A DNA stretch of 7,452 bases from Planctomycetota bacterium. Its GTDB lineage: Bacteria > Planctomycetota > Phycisphaerae > Phycisphaerales > SM1A02. Below are positions 1 through 5,750 of the stretch, piece after piece (within the stretch, counting starts at the first letter, position 1; the number at the start of each line of letters is the position of its first letter). A program made the position numbers and the translations under genes. Where the stretch lies: the NCBI GenBank assembly GCA_003671065.1, contig QWPU01000155.1:1-7452 (forward strand). Reading direction: 5' to 3'. The notes beneath the pieces are model-generated. The model did not search any database. It was not told where the DNA came from and saw nothing but the letters and a program-made list of their open reading frames with translations.

Positions 1-350
1 CGATAGTCCGCCACCGCCGCGGCCATCACCACGAGGTGGGCGTGGGGCAGTTCTTCGCGCATCAGCAATTCAAGGTCATTTGCAGTGCGAAATGACTTCA
101 CCCGCAGACCTTTTTCCTCGGGGAGCGCCACGCGAATCGGCCCAGCGAGCAGCGTGACTTCGACACCCCGCGCAATGAGCGCACGAGTGATGGCGCATCC
201 CATCCGTCCAGACGAGCGATTGCCGATGAAGCGCACCGCATCGATTGGCTCCTCGGTCGGACCCGCCGTCACCAAGGCTCGAAGGGTGACGCCCTTGGAA
301 TCCAGGCTCGCGCCGTCACGGTCAACAGGGTTGGAGCTCAATTCATGCAT
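1..350 (-). CDS. coaB: Phosphopantothenoylcysteine synthetase CoaB domain, N-terminal part (3' end cut by window edge)
   Basis: The reverse strand from ATG at 350 reads open for 116 codons to the window edge. CoaB joins cysteine to 4'-phosphopantothenate in coenzyme A biosynthesis, in the cytoplasm, using a nucleotide triphosphate. The family signature is clear: TAGPTEEPIDAVRFIGNRSS at about residues 28-47, then GRMG, then MAAAVADY at about 109-116, where the window ends. In most bacteria CoaB is the C-terminal half of a bifunctional CoaBC. Here only about 25 weakly conserved residues precede the domain and the next gene upstream is divergent, so this looks like a stand-alone CoaB with CoaC elsewhere. 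No good Shine-Dalgarno sequence precedes ATG 350, and the frame stays open further upstream. The start is therefore tentative, though the domain begins just after it. The gene is unrelated to the pilus genes and is divergently transcribed from them. Confidence 0.88.
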   Translation of the reverse strand, partial: MHELSSNPVDRDGASLDSKGVTLRALVTAGPTEEPIDAVRFIGNRSSGRMGCAITRALIARGVEVTLLAGPIRVALPEEKGLRVKSFRTANDLELLMREELPHAHLVVMAAAVADY

Positions 351-469
351 AACGAAAGCGACCCAATCCGAAAGTCTGCGCTTCGCAACGGTTGCGGCGG
401 CGCGGCGGAATGGCGATACTACGAGACTCTGCCTTCGGCGGAGGTTCACCCGAATTTGGAGATGCGATT
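351..469. promoter_or_regulatory. Divergent intergenic region between coaB and the first pilus ATPase gene
   Basis: About 119 bases separate the proposed starts of coaB (minus) and the first ATPase gene (plus), so promoters for both transcripts should lie here or overlap the gene starts. The best plus-strand candidate I can see is TTGCGG at 392-397, a 17-base spacer, and GATACT at 415-420. These match the sigma-70 consensus at 3 of 6 and 4 of 6 positions, and transcription would begin near 427. This is a weak match in GC-rich DNA and is an inference only. I found no convincing minus-strand promoter. Confidence 0.3.
458..461 (+). promoter_or_regulatory. Ribosome binding site that selects TTG 470 as start of the first ATPase
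   Basis: GGAG at 458-461 lies 8 bases before TTG 470, ideal spacing. The protein started there begins MARKSKKKIGEIL, so the conserved MshEN domain starts within ten residues, as is usual in this family. The in-frame TTG at 392 and ATG at 410 would add 20-26 residues with no domain similarity, and their codons would overlap the candidate promoter. Confidence 0.6.
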
Positions 470-2269
470 TTGGCACGTAAGAGCAAGAAGAAGATCGGCG
501 AAATCCTCATTGACCAAGGCTCGGTCGACCAGAACGCTCTCATTGAAGCGATTCAATCGGCCAAAGAGTCGGGCAAGCGCGTTGGCGAAGTGCTTGTCGA
601 GAAGGGCGTGTGCACCGAAGCCGATGTCGCTCGAGCGCTCGCGACCCAGTTCGGGGTTGAGTTCATTGATTTATCCAAGCCCGAATCGATGATCAAGATC
701 GATCCGACGCTCATTGATATCGCTCAGCAGCGTAAGCACTCCGTCCTGCCGATGCGCAAAGAGCAAGGCGCGCTGGTCGTCTGCGTCTACGACCCCACCG
801 ATCTCGATGGACTCGATTTCATTGGAATCTTGAAGAGCCTCCGTGTGGAGATCGGCGGCATCGCTGCCCGCACGCAACTGGTTGAGTACATCAGCGGTGC
901 GGTGAGCGGACCAAATGTCACTGAGAAGAGCGGACCTGACTTCAAGAGGCCGCTCAGGGGCGCGAGCTTCGACAAGTCCACCGACAAGTCCACCGACAAG
1001 TCCACCGACAAATCTACCGACAAGTCGAGCGATACCTCGGTGGATATTGATGCGGGCAACATCAATGTCAACGACAAGAGCGTGATTAAGCTCGTCGAGC
1101 GCATCATCGTCGAAGCGGTCATGGGGCGCGCCAGTGATATTCACATTGAGCCGCGCAAGGAAAATGTGCTGTTGCGCTATCGCATCGACGGTGTGTGCAT
1201 CCAGCGCGATGTCATTCCGAAGTCCATGCAGAATCAAGTGCTCGCGCGCGTGAAACTGATGGCGGGCGTAAACATCTCGGAACGCCGCATCCCGCAAGAC
1301 GGTCGCATCAAGCAAGTCATCGAAGGCAAGGCGGTTGACTTCCGTGTGTCGGCGTGTCCTGCGGTGCACGGTGAAAGCATCGTGCTTCGTATTCTTCGCC
1401 CTGATAGCGCGCGCATTGGTCTCGTCGGTCTTGGCTTTCAGCAGGACAATCTCGATACATTCAATCGCATCATCCGTCGACCTAACGGCATCTTTCTCGT
1501 CACCGGTCCAACTGGTTCGGGCAAGACCACCACGCTGTACTCGGCGCTGAATGATCTCAACACTGAAGATCGCAAGATCATCACGGCGGAAGATCCCGTC
1601 GAGTACGCGTTCAAGGGCATCAATCAGGTGCAAGTGCGCGAAGCGATTGGCCTGACTTTCTCGACGATTCTGCGCTCGATGTTGCGTCAAGCGCCCAACA
1701 TTATTCTCGTCGGTGAAATCCGCGATCGCGAAGTCGCCGACATCGCCATCCAAGCGGCGCTCACGGGCCACATGGTGTTCTCAACGCTCCACACCAACGA
1801 TGCGCCGAGCGCGATCACGCGTTTGATTGACATGGGTGTGAAGCCGTTCCTTGTCGCCAGTTCCATTCAGGCGGTCATGGGTCAGCGTCTTGTGCGCATT
1901 CTGTGCGAGAAGTGCAAGGCGCCTGATGACAAGATCGATCGCAAGGTGCTGCAACTGGTCGGCATGACGGACGAGGAGATAAATCACGGCACGATGATGA
2001 AGGCCGTCGGCTGTGGTGCGTGTGATGGGACGGGATATCGCGGTCGTCGCGCGATCTTTGAACTCATGAACATGAACTCTGAGATCCGCGATCTCGCGTT
2101 CAATCGTTCAGGCATTTCCAAACTGCGCGCCGCAGCCATTCGCGGCGGCATGCGCAGCCTCGTTGAAGACGGCAAGATCAAGATCTTGAAAGGCATGACC
2201 ACGCCGAGCGAGATCGCGAACTTCGCCCAGATCGAGGGCTTCACTCCGACTGAAGTGCACGCGACCTAA
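470..2269 (+). CDS. PilB/GspE-type pilus assembly (extension) ATPase, MshEN-containing, first copy
   Basis: This 599-residue cytoplasmic hexameric ATPase of the secretion-ATPase family is predicted to power pilin or pseudopilin assembly at the PilC/GspF platform. It has an N-terminal MshEN/T2SSE_N domain (about 8-155), a linker with a TDKS tandem repeat (168-187), then the N2 and ATPase domains. Walker A is GPTGSGKT at 346-353, the Asp box TAEDPVEY at 372-379, Walker B ILVGEIRD at 412-419, and the His box HTND at 441-444. The zinc-binding tetracysteine typical of extension ATPases is present as CEKC (479-482) and CGAC (515-518). All catalytic motifs look intact. The usual RQDPD before Walker B is RQAPN here. 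Two 24-residue motifs (8-31 and 37-60) suggest cyclic-di-GMP binding. An upstream in-frame TTG (392) or ATG (410) is possible, but 470 has the ribosome binding site. It leads the gene cluster, with PilT 105 bases downstream. Sequence alone does not settle PilB versus GspE. Confidence 0.95.
   Translation: MARKSKKKIGEILIDQGSVDQNALIEAIQSAKESGKRVGEVLVEKGVCTEADVARALATQFGVEFIDLSKPESMIKIDPTLIDIAQQRKHSVLPMRKEQGALVVCVYDPTDLDGLDFIGILKSLRVEIGGIAARTQLVEYISGAVSGPNVTEKSGPDFKRPLRGASFDKSTDKSTDKSTDKSTDKSSDTSVDIDAGNINVNDKSVIKLVERIIVEAVMGRASDIHIEPRKENVLLRYRIDGVCIQRDVIPKSMQNQVLARVKLMAGVNISERRIPQDGRIKQVIEGKAVDFRVSACPAVHGESIVLRILRPDSARIGLVGLGFQQDNLDTFNRIIRRPNGIFLVTGPTGSGKTTTLYSALNDLNTEDRKIITAEDPVEYAFKGINQVQVREAIGLTFSTILRSMLRQAPNIILVGEIRDREVADIAIQAALTGHMVFSTLHTNDAPSAITRLIDMGVKPFLVASSIQAVMGQRLVRILCEKCKAPDDKIDRKVLQLVGMTDEEINHGTMMKAVGCGACDGTGYRGRRAIFELMNMNSEIRDLAFNRSGISKLRAAAIRGGMRSLVEDGKIKILKGMTTPSEIANFAQIEGFTPTEVHAT
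971..1030 (+). repeat. Five tandem 12-bp units encoding (DKST)n in the ATPase linker
   Basis: The unit GACAAGTCCACC occurs three times exactly (971-1006), then once with two silent changes (1007-1018) and once diverged (1019-1030). It encodes repeated Asp-Lys-Ser-Thr at residues 168-187, between the N-terminal MshEN/T2SSE_N region and the ATPase core. The unit length is a multiple of three, so copy-number change would alter linker length without a frameshift. The identical codons in three units point to recent slippage expansion. Confidence 0.93.
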
Positions 2270-2285
2270 GACTGAAGTCAGACTC

Positions 2286-2300
2286 GAGTGCAGTGCACTC
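2286..2300. repeat. Palindromic element in the ATPase-pilT spacer
   Basis: GAGTGCA and TGCACTC are perfect inverted copies around a single central G. As RNA this could form a 6-bp hairpin with an AGT loop. No T-run follows, so it is not a standard rho-independent terminator. It could be a protein-binding operator or an RNA-processing or stability hairpin. Its role is unknown. Confidence 0.4.
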
Positions 2301-2335
2301 ACATTGATCGAATCACTATTCAAATGACTACCACC

Positions 2336-2354
2336 GCGCGCGAATCATGCGCGC
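2336..2354. repeat. GC-only inverted repeat just upstream of the pilT ribosome binding site
   Basis: GCGCGC at 2336-2341 and 2349-2354 can pair across a 7-base loop, ending 6 bases before the GAAGGA ribosome binding site of pilT. Such a hairpin could mark a processing site or affect pilT translation. Alternating GC also arises by chance in this genome, so support is modest. Confidence 0.3.
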
Positions 2355-2360
2355 AACTGT

Positions 2361-2366
2361 GAAGGA
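2361..2366 (+). promoter_or_regulatory. Ribosome binding site of pilT
   Basis: GAAGGA lies 8 bases before ATG 2375 and supports that start over the second in-frame ATG at 2384, which begins MQIDRLLD. Confidence 0.65.
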
Positions 2367-2374
2367 CCTTAGCT

Positions 2375-3496
2375 ATGAGCGCAATGCAAATTGACCGACT
2401 TCTCGACACGATTGTGAAGCAAGGAGCTTCCGATCTTCACATCTCTGTGGGTCGTCCTCCGACGGTTCGTCTCCACGGCAAGCTGCGAAGTCTCGCGACG
2501 AAGGTGCTCGACAGCGACGACACCACCGCGCTCATGAAGTCGATTACGCCCGAGAAGAACCAGCAGGAACTCGCTGAGCACGGCGGCACTGACTTCGGTT
2601 TTGCTTTCGGTGATGCCGCTCGTTTCCGTGCGTCGGTGTTTCGCCAGCGTGGCGACATCTCGATGGTGCTTCGTCTGATTCCTAGCACGCTGCTCACCTT
2701 CGAACAGATCGGTTTACCCAAGATCGTCGAAGAACTGGCGCGTCGACCGCGCGGACTCTTCCTTGTGACGGGTCCGACGGGTAGCGGAAAGTCCACCACG
2801 CTTGCATCGATGGTGAACTGGATCAACGAACTCTACGATCGCCACATTGTCACGATTGAAGATCCGATCGAGTACTACCACTACCACAAGAAGTCGGTGG
2901 TCAATCAGCGTGAAGTCGGCAGGGATGTTCCGAGCTTCTCCGAAGCGCTTCGACGCGTGTTGCGTAGCGATCCCGATGTGATTCTCGTCGGTGAAATGCG
3001 CGATCTCGAAACCATCGAGTCAGCGATTCGCGCGGCGGAAACAGGCCACTTGGTGTTTGCAACGCTGCACACCTCGGGTGCCGCGAGCACGATCAACCGC
3101 GTTATCGACGCCTTCCCTGTGAGTCAGCAAGAGCAGGTTCGTGTGCAGCTCTCGACCTCACTCATCGCCGTGCTTTCGCAGCAACTCTGCGCGCGCTGCG
3201 ATAAGGCTGGCCGCGTCGCCGCCTACGAGTTTCTTGTGGTGACTCCCGCCATCGCCAACCTCATCCGCGAGAGCAAGACCTTCCGCATCGACTCCGCGAT
3301 CCAGACGGGGCGCAAGTTCGGCATGCAGCTGCTTGATGATCACCTGTGGAAGCTTTACGCCGACGGCAAGATCAGCGCCGAAGAGGTGATCGATAAGTGC
3401 AAGAACCCTGGCGATCTCAAGGAAAAAATCCATCGCGCAGGCGGCGTCATCGGACGCACGGAGCTCGATGAGGATCACGAAGTGGCGAAGGGGTAA
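2375..3496 (+). CDS. pilT: PilT-type pilus retraction ATPase
   Basis: This 373-residue cytoplasmic hexameric ATPase belongs to the PilT group, which drives pilus disassembly and hence retraction and twitching. The N-terminal PAS-like domain starts in typical style (IDRLLDTIVKQGASDLHISV). Walker A is GPTGSGKST at 133-141, the Asp box TIEDPIEY starts at 160, Walker B ILVGEMRD spans 203-210, and the His box HTSGA begins at 232. IQTGRKFGMQ and the RVAAYE stretch are classic PilT rather than PilU or PilB, and the four-cysteine zinc site of PilB is absent. Two oddities stand out. The retraction motif AIRNLIRE reads AIANLIRE at 292-299, and a single CARC pair occurs at 272-275, where PilT usually has no cysteines. 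The C-terminus runs slightly beyond the usual length of about 345-355 residues. The gene sits between two assembly ATPase genes on the same strand, consistent with one motor locus. Confidence 0.94.
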   Translation: MSAMQIDRLLDTIVKQGASDLHISVGRPPTVRLHGKLRSLATKVLDSDDTTALMKSITPEKNQQELAEHGGTDFGFAFGDAARFRASVFRQRGDISMVLRLIPSTLLTFEQIGLPKIVEELARRPRGLFLVTGPTGSGKSTTLASMVNWINELYDRHIVTIEDPIEYYHYHKKSVVNQREVGRDVPSFSEALRRVLRSDPDVILVGEMRDLETIESAIRAAETGHLVFATLHTSGAASTINRVIDAFPVSQQEQVRVQLSTSLIAVLSQQLCARCDKAGRVAAYEFLVVTPAIANLIRESKTFRIDSAIQTGRKFGMQLLDDHLWKLYADGKISAEEVIDKCKNPGDLKEKIHRAGGVIGRTELDEDHEVAKG

Positions 3497-3544
3497 CGGA
3501 GTCGATGCTTCGATGGTGTTGCGCAGCATCGCGTTGCGAGATCT

Positions 3545-3583
3545 CTGTGCGAAATCCCTGTGCGAAATCCCTGTGCAAAATCC
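3545..3583 (+). repeat. Three tandem 13-bp repeats in the pilT-ATPase spacer
   Basis: CTGTGCGAAATCC at 3545-3557 and 3558-3570 is exact. The third unit (3571-3583) differs by one base (CTGTGCAAAATCC). The unit length is not a multiple of three, fitting a non-coding location. This is probably a slippage-generated array; a regulator-binding role is possible but unsupported. Confidence 0.88.
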
Positions 3584-3600
3584 ATGTGTCCTGAGTAGTA

Positions 3601-3627
3601 CCCCTCGTAATGCCGCATGGCGAGGGG
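3601..3627. repeat. Inverted repeat, possible RNA hairpin after pilT
   Basis: CCCCTCG at 3601-3607 is the exact reverse complement of CGAGGGG at 3621-3627, with a 13-base loop containing ATGCCGCAT. No T-run follows, so an intrinsic terminator is unlikely. It could be an mRNA 3'-end stabiliser for the pilT segment, a 5' leader structure of the next gene, or a protein site. Confidence 0.4.
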
Positions 3628-3753
3628 GTGAGTGCGTCGTATATCACACAGGAATCTTTGTTCGTCGCTCGTAGCGGCGCGCAGTAATGGCGCAAGCCTT
3701 GCAATCCTGAGTGTGTGCTGGTGCGAACTCGGCTGGTTGGTCGCGGCTGATTT

Positions 3754-3758
3754 GGAAG
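3754..3758 (+). promoter_or_regulatory. Ribosome binding site of the second ATPase gene
   Basis: GGAAG lies 7 bases before ATG 3766 and supports that start. Confidence 0.6.
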
Positions 3759-3765
3759 TTTCCTG

Positions 3766-5601
3766 ATGCCCATCATTTCACCTGAACTCGAAAAACTCTA
3801 CGGCTCGCTCAAGGGCTCACGCATTGGGCGCGCGCTGCGCAAACTTTCTGCGCAGGGCGAGTTTGGTCTCTTCAGTTCGATCACGCCCGAAGTGATCGAA
3901 GGCGTCTACAAACTGCAAGCGACCCCAGAGTACAAGGGCAAGTTGTTCGGTCAGATCATGATTGAGCTCGGCTATGCCGACCAAGCGTCGGTTGACAAAG
4001 CGATTGCGGCCACACGCGGCATGGCAGTTGTGGATCTCGACAGCCTTGGATTGACGGCTGAGTCCTTCCCGGCGAAATTCGCCGACGGCGCGCGCAGGTT
4101 TCAGTTTCTTCCGCTGGAAGAGAGTTCTGATGGACGATCCCTCACGATCGCAGTGAAGAACGTCGACAACATCGCCGCAGGCGACAACCTGAGAACGGCG
4201 CTGAACTATCGAAAGGTGACGGTGTTCATGGCGCCGATCGATCAGTTCGATCGTCTGCTCGACGAGCATTATCCCGATCGAAGCGCTGAAAGGACGGCGG
4301 CAGGTGGAGGAGCGCGTAACTCACTCGACACCGCTACAACATTCACGAACGATCGTTTGAAAGATCGCGGCTCGTCGCTCGATGGCGATCTCGAGGGTCT
4401 CACCGAAGCGGCCAATGACAACGCGGTTGTGCAGCTCGTGCAGAAGTTGCTGCTCGTCGCGATTGACGACAAGGCAAGCGATATTCACCTCGAGCCATTC
4501 GAAGACGAGTTCAAGGTGCGCTATCGCATCGACGGTGTGCTTTACAACATGCACTCGCCGTCGAAAACTTTGGCCACAGCGCTCGTCTCGCGCGTGAAAG
4601 TCATGTCGAAACTCGACATCGCTGAGCGACGACTTCCGCAAGACGGTCGTATCGAATTCAAGATGCCTGGCGGCTCGATCGATTTGCGCGTCGCTGTGTT
4701 GCCAACGATGTTTGGCGAGAGCGTTGTGCTTCGTATTCTCGATCGTTCCAATGTGCAGTTGTCGCTCGATAAGGTTGGTCTTGATCCTACTGAGCTCGAG
4801 AAGTTGCGCGTGCTCATCAACAAGCCAAACGGCATCGTGGTGGTCACTGGTCCAACAGGCTCGGGCAAGACGACGACGCTCTACGCGGCGCTCAACGAAC
4901 TCAACACCATCGATGTGAAGATTCTCACTGCGGAAGATCCAGTTGAGTACGACGTCGAAGGGCTCATCCAGTGTCAAGTGAACACTGATCAAGAGCTGAC
5001 ATTCGCCAAGCTCTTGCGCAGCTTCCTTCGTCAAGATCCCGACATCATTCTCGTCGGAGAAATCCGCGATCTTGAAACTGCGCAGATCGCCATTCAGGCA
5101 TCGCTCACGGGTCACTTGGTGTTGACCACGCTCCACACCAACGATGCGCCGAGCACTGTGCTTCGTCTTGTCGATCTTGGCGTTGAAACCTTCTTGCTAA
5201 CGGCGACGATCGAAGCGATCGTTGCGCAGCGTTTGGTTCGTCGCGTCTGCACTGACTGCAAGGAATCGTTTACACCCACCGAAGAAATGCTCATGGAACT
5301 CTCGCTGCGTCCACGCGATGTTGAGGGCAAAGTGTTCTATCGCGGCTCGGGTAAGAAGAATGGCCAAAAGTGCGGCAAGTGCCGTGCTTCGGGATATCGC
5401 GGTCGTAAGGGCATCTTCGAAATCATGGCGCTCGACGATGAAATTCGCGAGCTGATCATGAAGCAGGCATCAACCAATGTGCTTCGCAACGAAGCAAAGA
5501 AGCGCGGCATGCGAACGCTGCGCGAATCTGGCTTGCTCGCGGTCTATGAAGGACACACGACGATCGATGAGGTCATTCGCGAAACGATTGCCGAGGAGTG
5601 A
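3766..5601 (+). CDS. PilB/GspE-type pilus assembly ATPase, second copy, diverged N-terminus
   Basis: This 611-residue cytoplasmic ATPase is predicted to drive pilin or pseudopilin addition through the PilC/GspF protein encoded next. The T2SSE_N-like N-terminus covers about 35-170, followed by a Gly/Ser/Thr-rich linker (about 171-205) and the ATPase core. Walker A is GPTGSGKT at 362-369, the Asp box TAEDPVEY at 388-395, Walker B ILVGEIRD at 428-435, and the His box HTND at 457-460. A complete tetracysteine zinc site is present as CTDC (495-498) and CGKC (536-539), followed by GYRGRKGIFEIM. All catalytic elements and the canonical RQDPD are kept. The N-terminal cyclic-di-GMP motif is degraded relative to the first copy: the second 24-residue motif starts with Leu instead of Arg and ends with Thr instead of Gln. 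The gene ends in GAGGAGTGA, where an array of 14-bp repeats begins. With pilC 149 bases downstream, this copy may be the cognate partner of that platform protein, but gene order alone does not prove it. Confidence 0.95.
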   Translation: MPIISPELEKLYGSLKGSRIGRALRKLSAQGEFGLFSSITPEVIEGVYKLQATPEYKGKLFGQIMIELGYADQASVDKAIAATRGMAVVDLDSLGLTAESFPAKFADGARRFQFLPLEESSDGRSLTIAVKNVDNIAAGDNLRTALNYRKVTVFMAPIDQFDRLLDEHYPDRSAERTAAGGGARNSLDTATTFTNDRLKDRGSSLDGDLEGLTEAANDNAVVQLVQKLLLVAIDDKASDIHLEPFEDEFKVRYRIDGVLYNMHSPSKTLATALVSRVKVMSKLDIAERRLPQDGRIEFKMPGGSIDLRVAVLPTMFGESVVLRILDRSNVQLSLDKVGLDPTELEKLRVLINKPNGIVVVTGPTGSGKTTTLYAALNELNTIDVKILTAEDPVEYDVEGLIQCQVNTDQELTFAKLLRSFLRQDPDIILVGEIRDLETAQIAIQASLTGHLVLTTLHTNDAPSTVLRLVDLGVETFLLTATIEAIVAQRLVRRVCTDCKESFTPTEEMLMELSLRPRDVEGKVFYRGSGKKNGQKCGKCRASGYRGRKGIFEIMALDDEIRELIMKQASTNVLRNEAKKRGMRTLRESGLLAVYEGHTTIDEVIRETIAEE

Positions 5602-5665
5602 TCAATGACGAGTGATCGATGACGAGTGATCAATGACGAGTGATCAATGACGAGTGATCAATGAC
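5596..5665 (+). repeat. Five tandem 14-bp repeats spanning the stop codon of the second ATPase gene
   Basis: The unit GAGTGATCAATGAC is repeated five times (5596-5609, 5610-5623, 5624-5637, 5638-5651, 5652-5665). Only the second copy differs (TGATCG for TGATCA), and a partial GAATGAC follows. The ATPase stop TGA (5599-5601) lies in the first unit, so the array appears to have grown from the gene's own 3' end. Each unit contains the palindrome TGATCA and a TCAATGAC start context. The array leaves the coding frame unaffected but changes the distance to pilC. Confidence 0.95.
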
Positions 5666-5750
5666 GAATGACGACAGCTGACCTTCCACTACTCAATGCA
5701 CCATCGCGCCTCACGCGCGTTCCCTCAGCCGACTGAAACGGAATCTCCCT

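Larger units (their letters stand above)
3497..3765. other. 269-base spacer between pilT and the second ATPase gene
   Basis: No convincing gene is present here. The spacer holds a 13-bp tandem repeat (3545-3583), an inverted repeat (3601-3627) and the ribosome binding site of the next gene. It is the longest gap in the plus-strand cluster and could carry a separate promoter or a processing site, but I found no good -35/-10 pair. TATATC at 3640-3645 resembles a -10 element but has no partner at the right distance. Confidence 0.6.

Noticed and set aside
392..469. Upstream TTG 392 / ATG 410 starts for the first ATPase
   Set aside because: The added residues have no family similarity, and GGAG at 458-461 is ideally placed for TTG 470.
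85..480. 131-codon plus-strand open frame overlapping coaB and the divergent spacer
   Set aside because: The opposite strand carries the clear CoaB signature; the composition here (Arg/Ser/Thr-rich, low complexity) is that of a shadow frame.
671..1771. 366-codon open frame on the minus strand opposite the first ATPase gene
   Set aside because: It is entirely antisense to a well-supported conserved ATPase, has no recognisable domain, and arises from codon bias in GC-rich DNA; its Gly/Val repeat is just the reverse reading of the TDKS array.
3601..3627. Rho-independent terminator after pilT
   Set aside because: The stem has a 13-base loop and no T-run follows, so it lacks the second half of the terminator signature.
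3468..3674. Possible 68-residue small protein in the pilT-ATPase spacer
   Set aside because: It overlaps the pilT end, has no ribosome binding site, includes the 13-bp tandem repeat read through different frames, and shows no recognisable features.
4321..5136. 271-codon minus-strand open frame opposite the second ATPase gene
   Set aside because: This is a shadow of the same kind, antisense to conserved motifs, with no domain and no ribosome binding site evidence.
5596..5672. CRISPR-like or iteron-like array
   Set aside because: The 14-bp units are directly abutting with no spacers and no cas or replication genes nearby; simple slippage repeats fit better.
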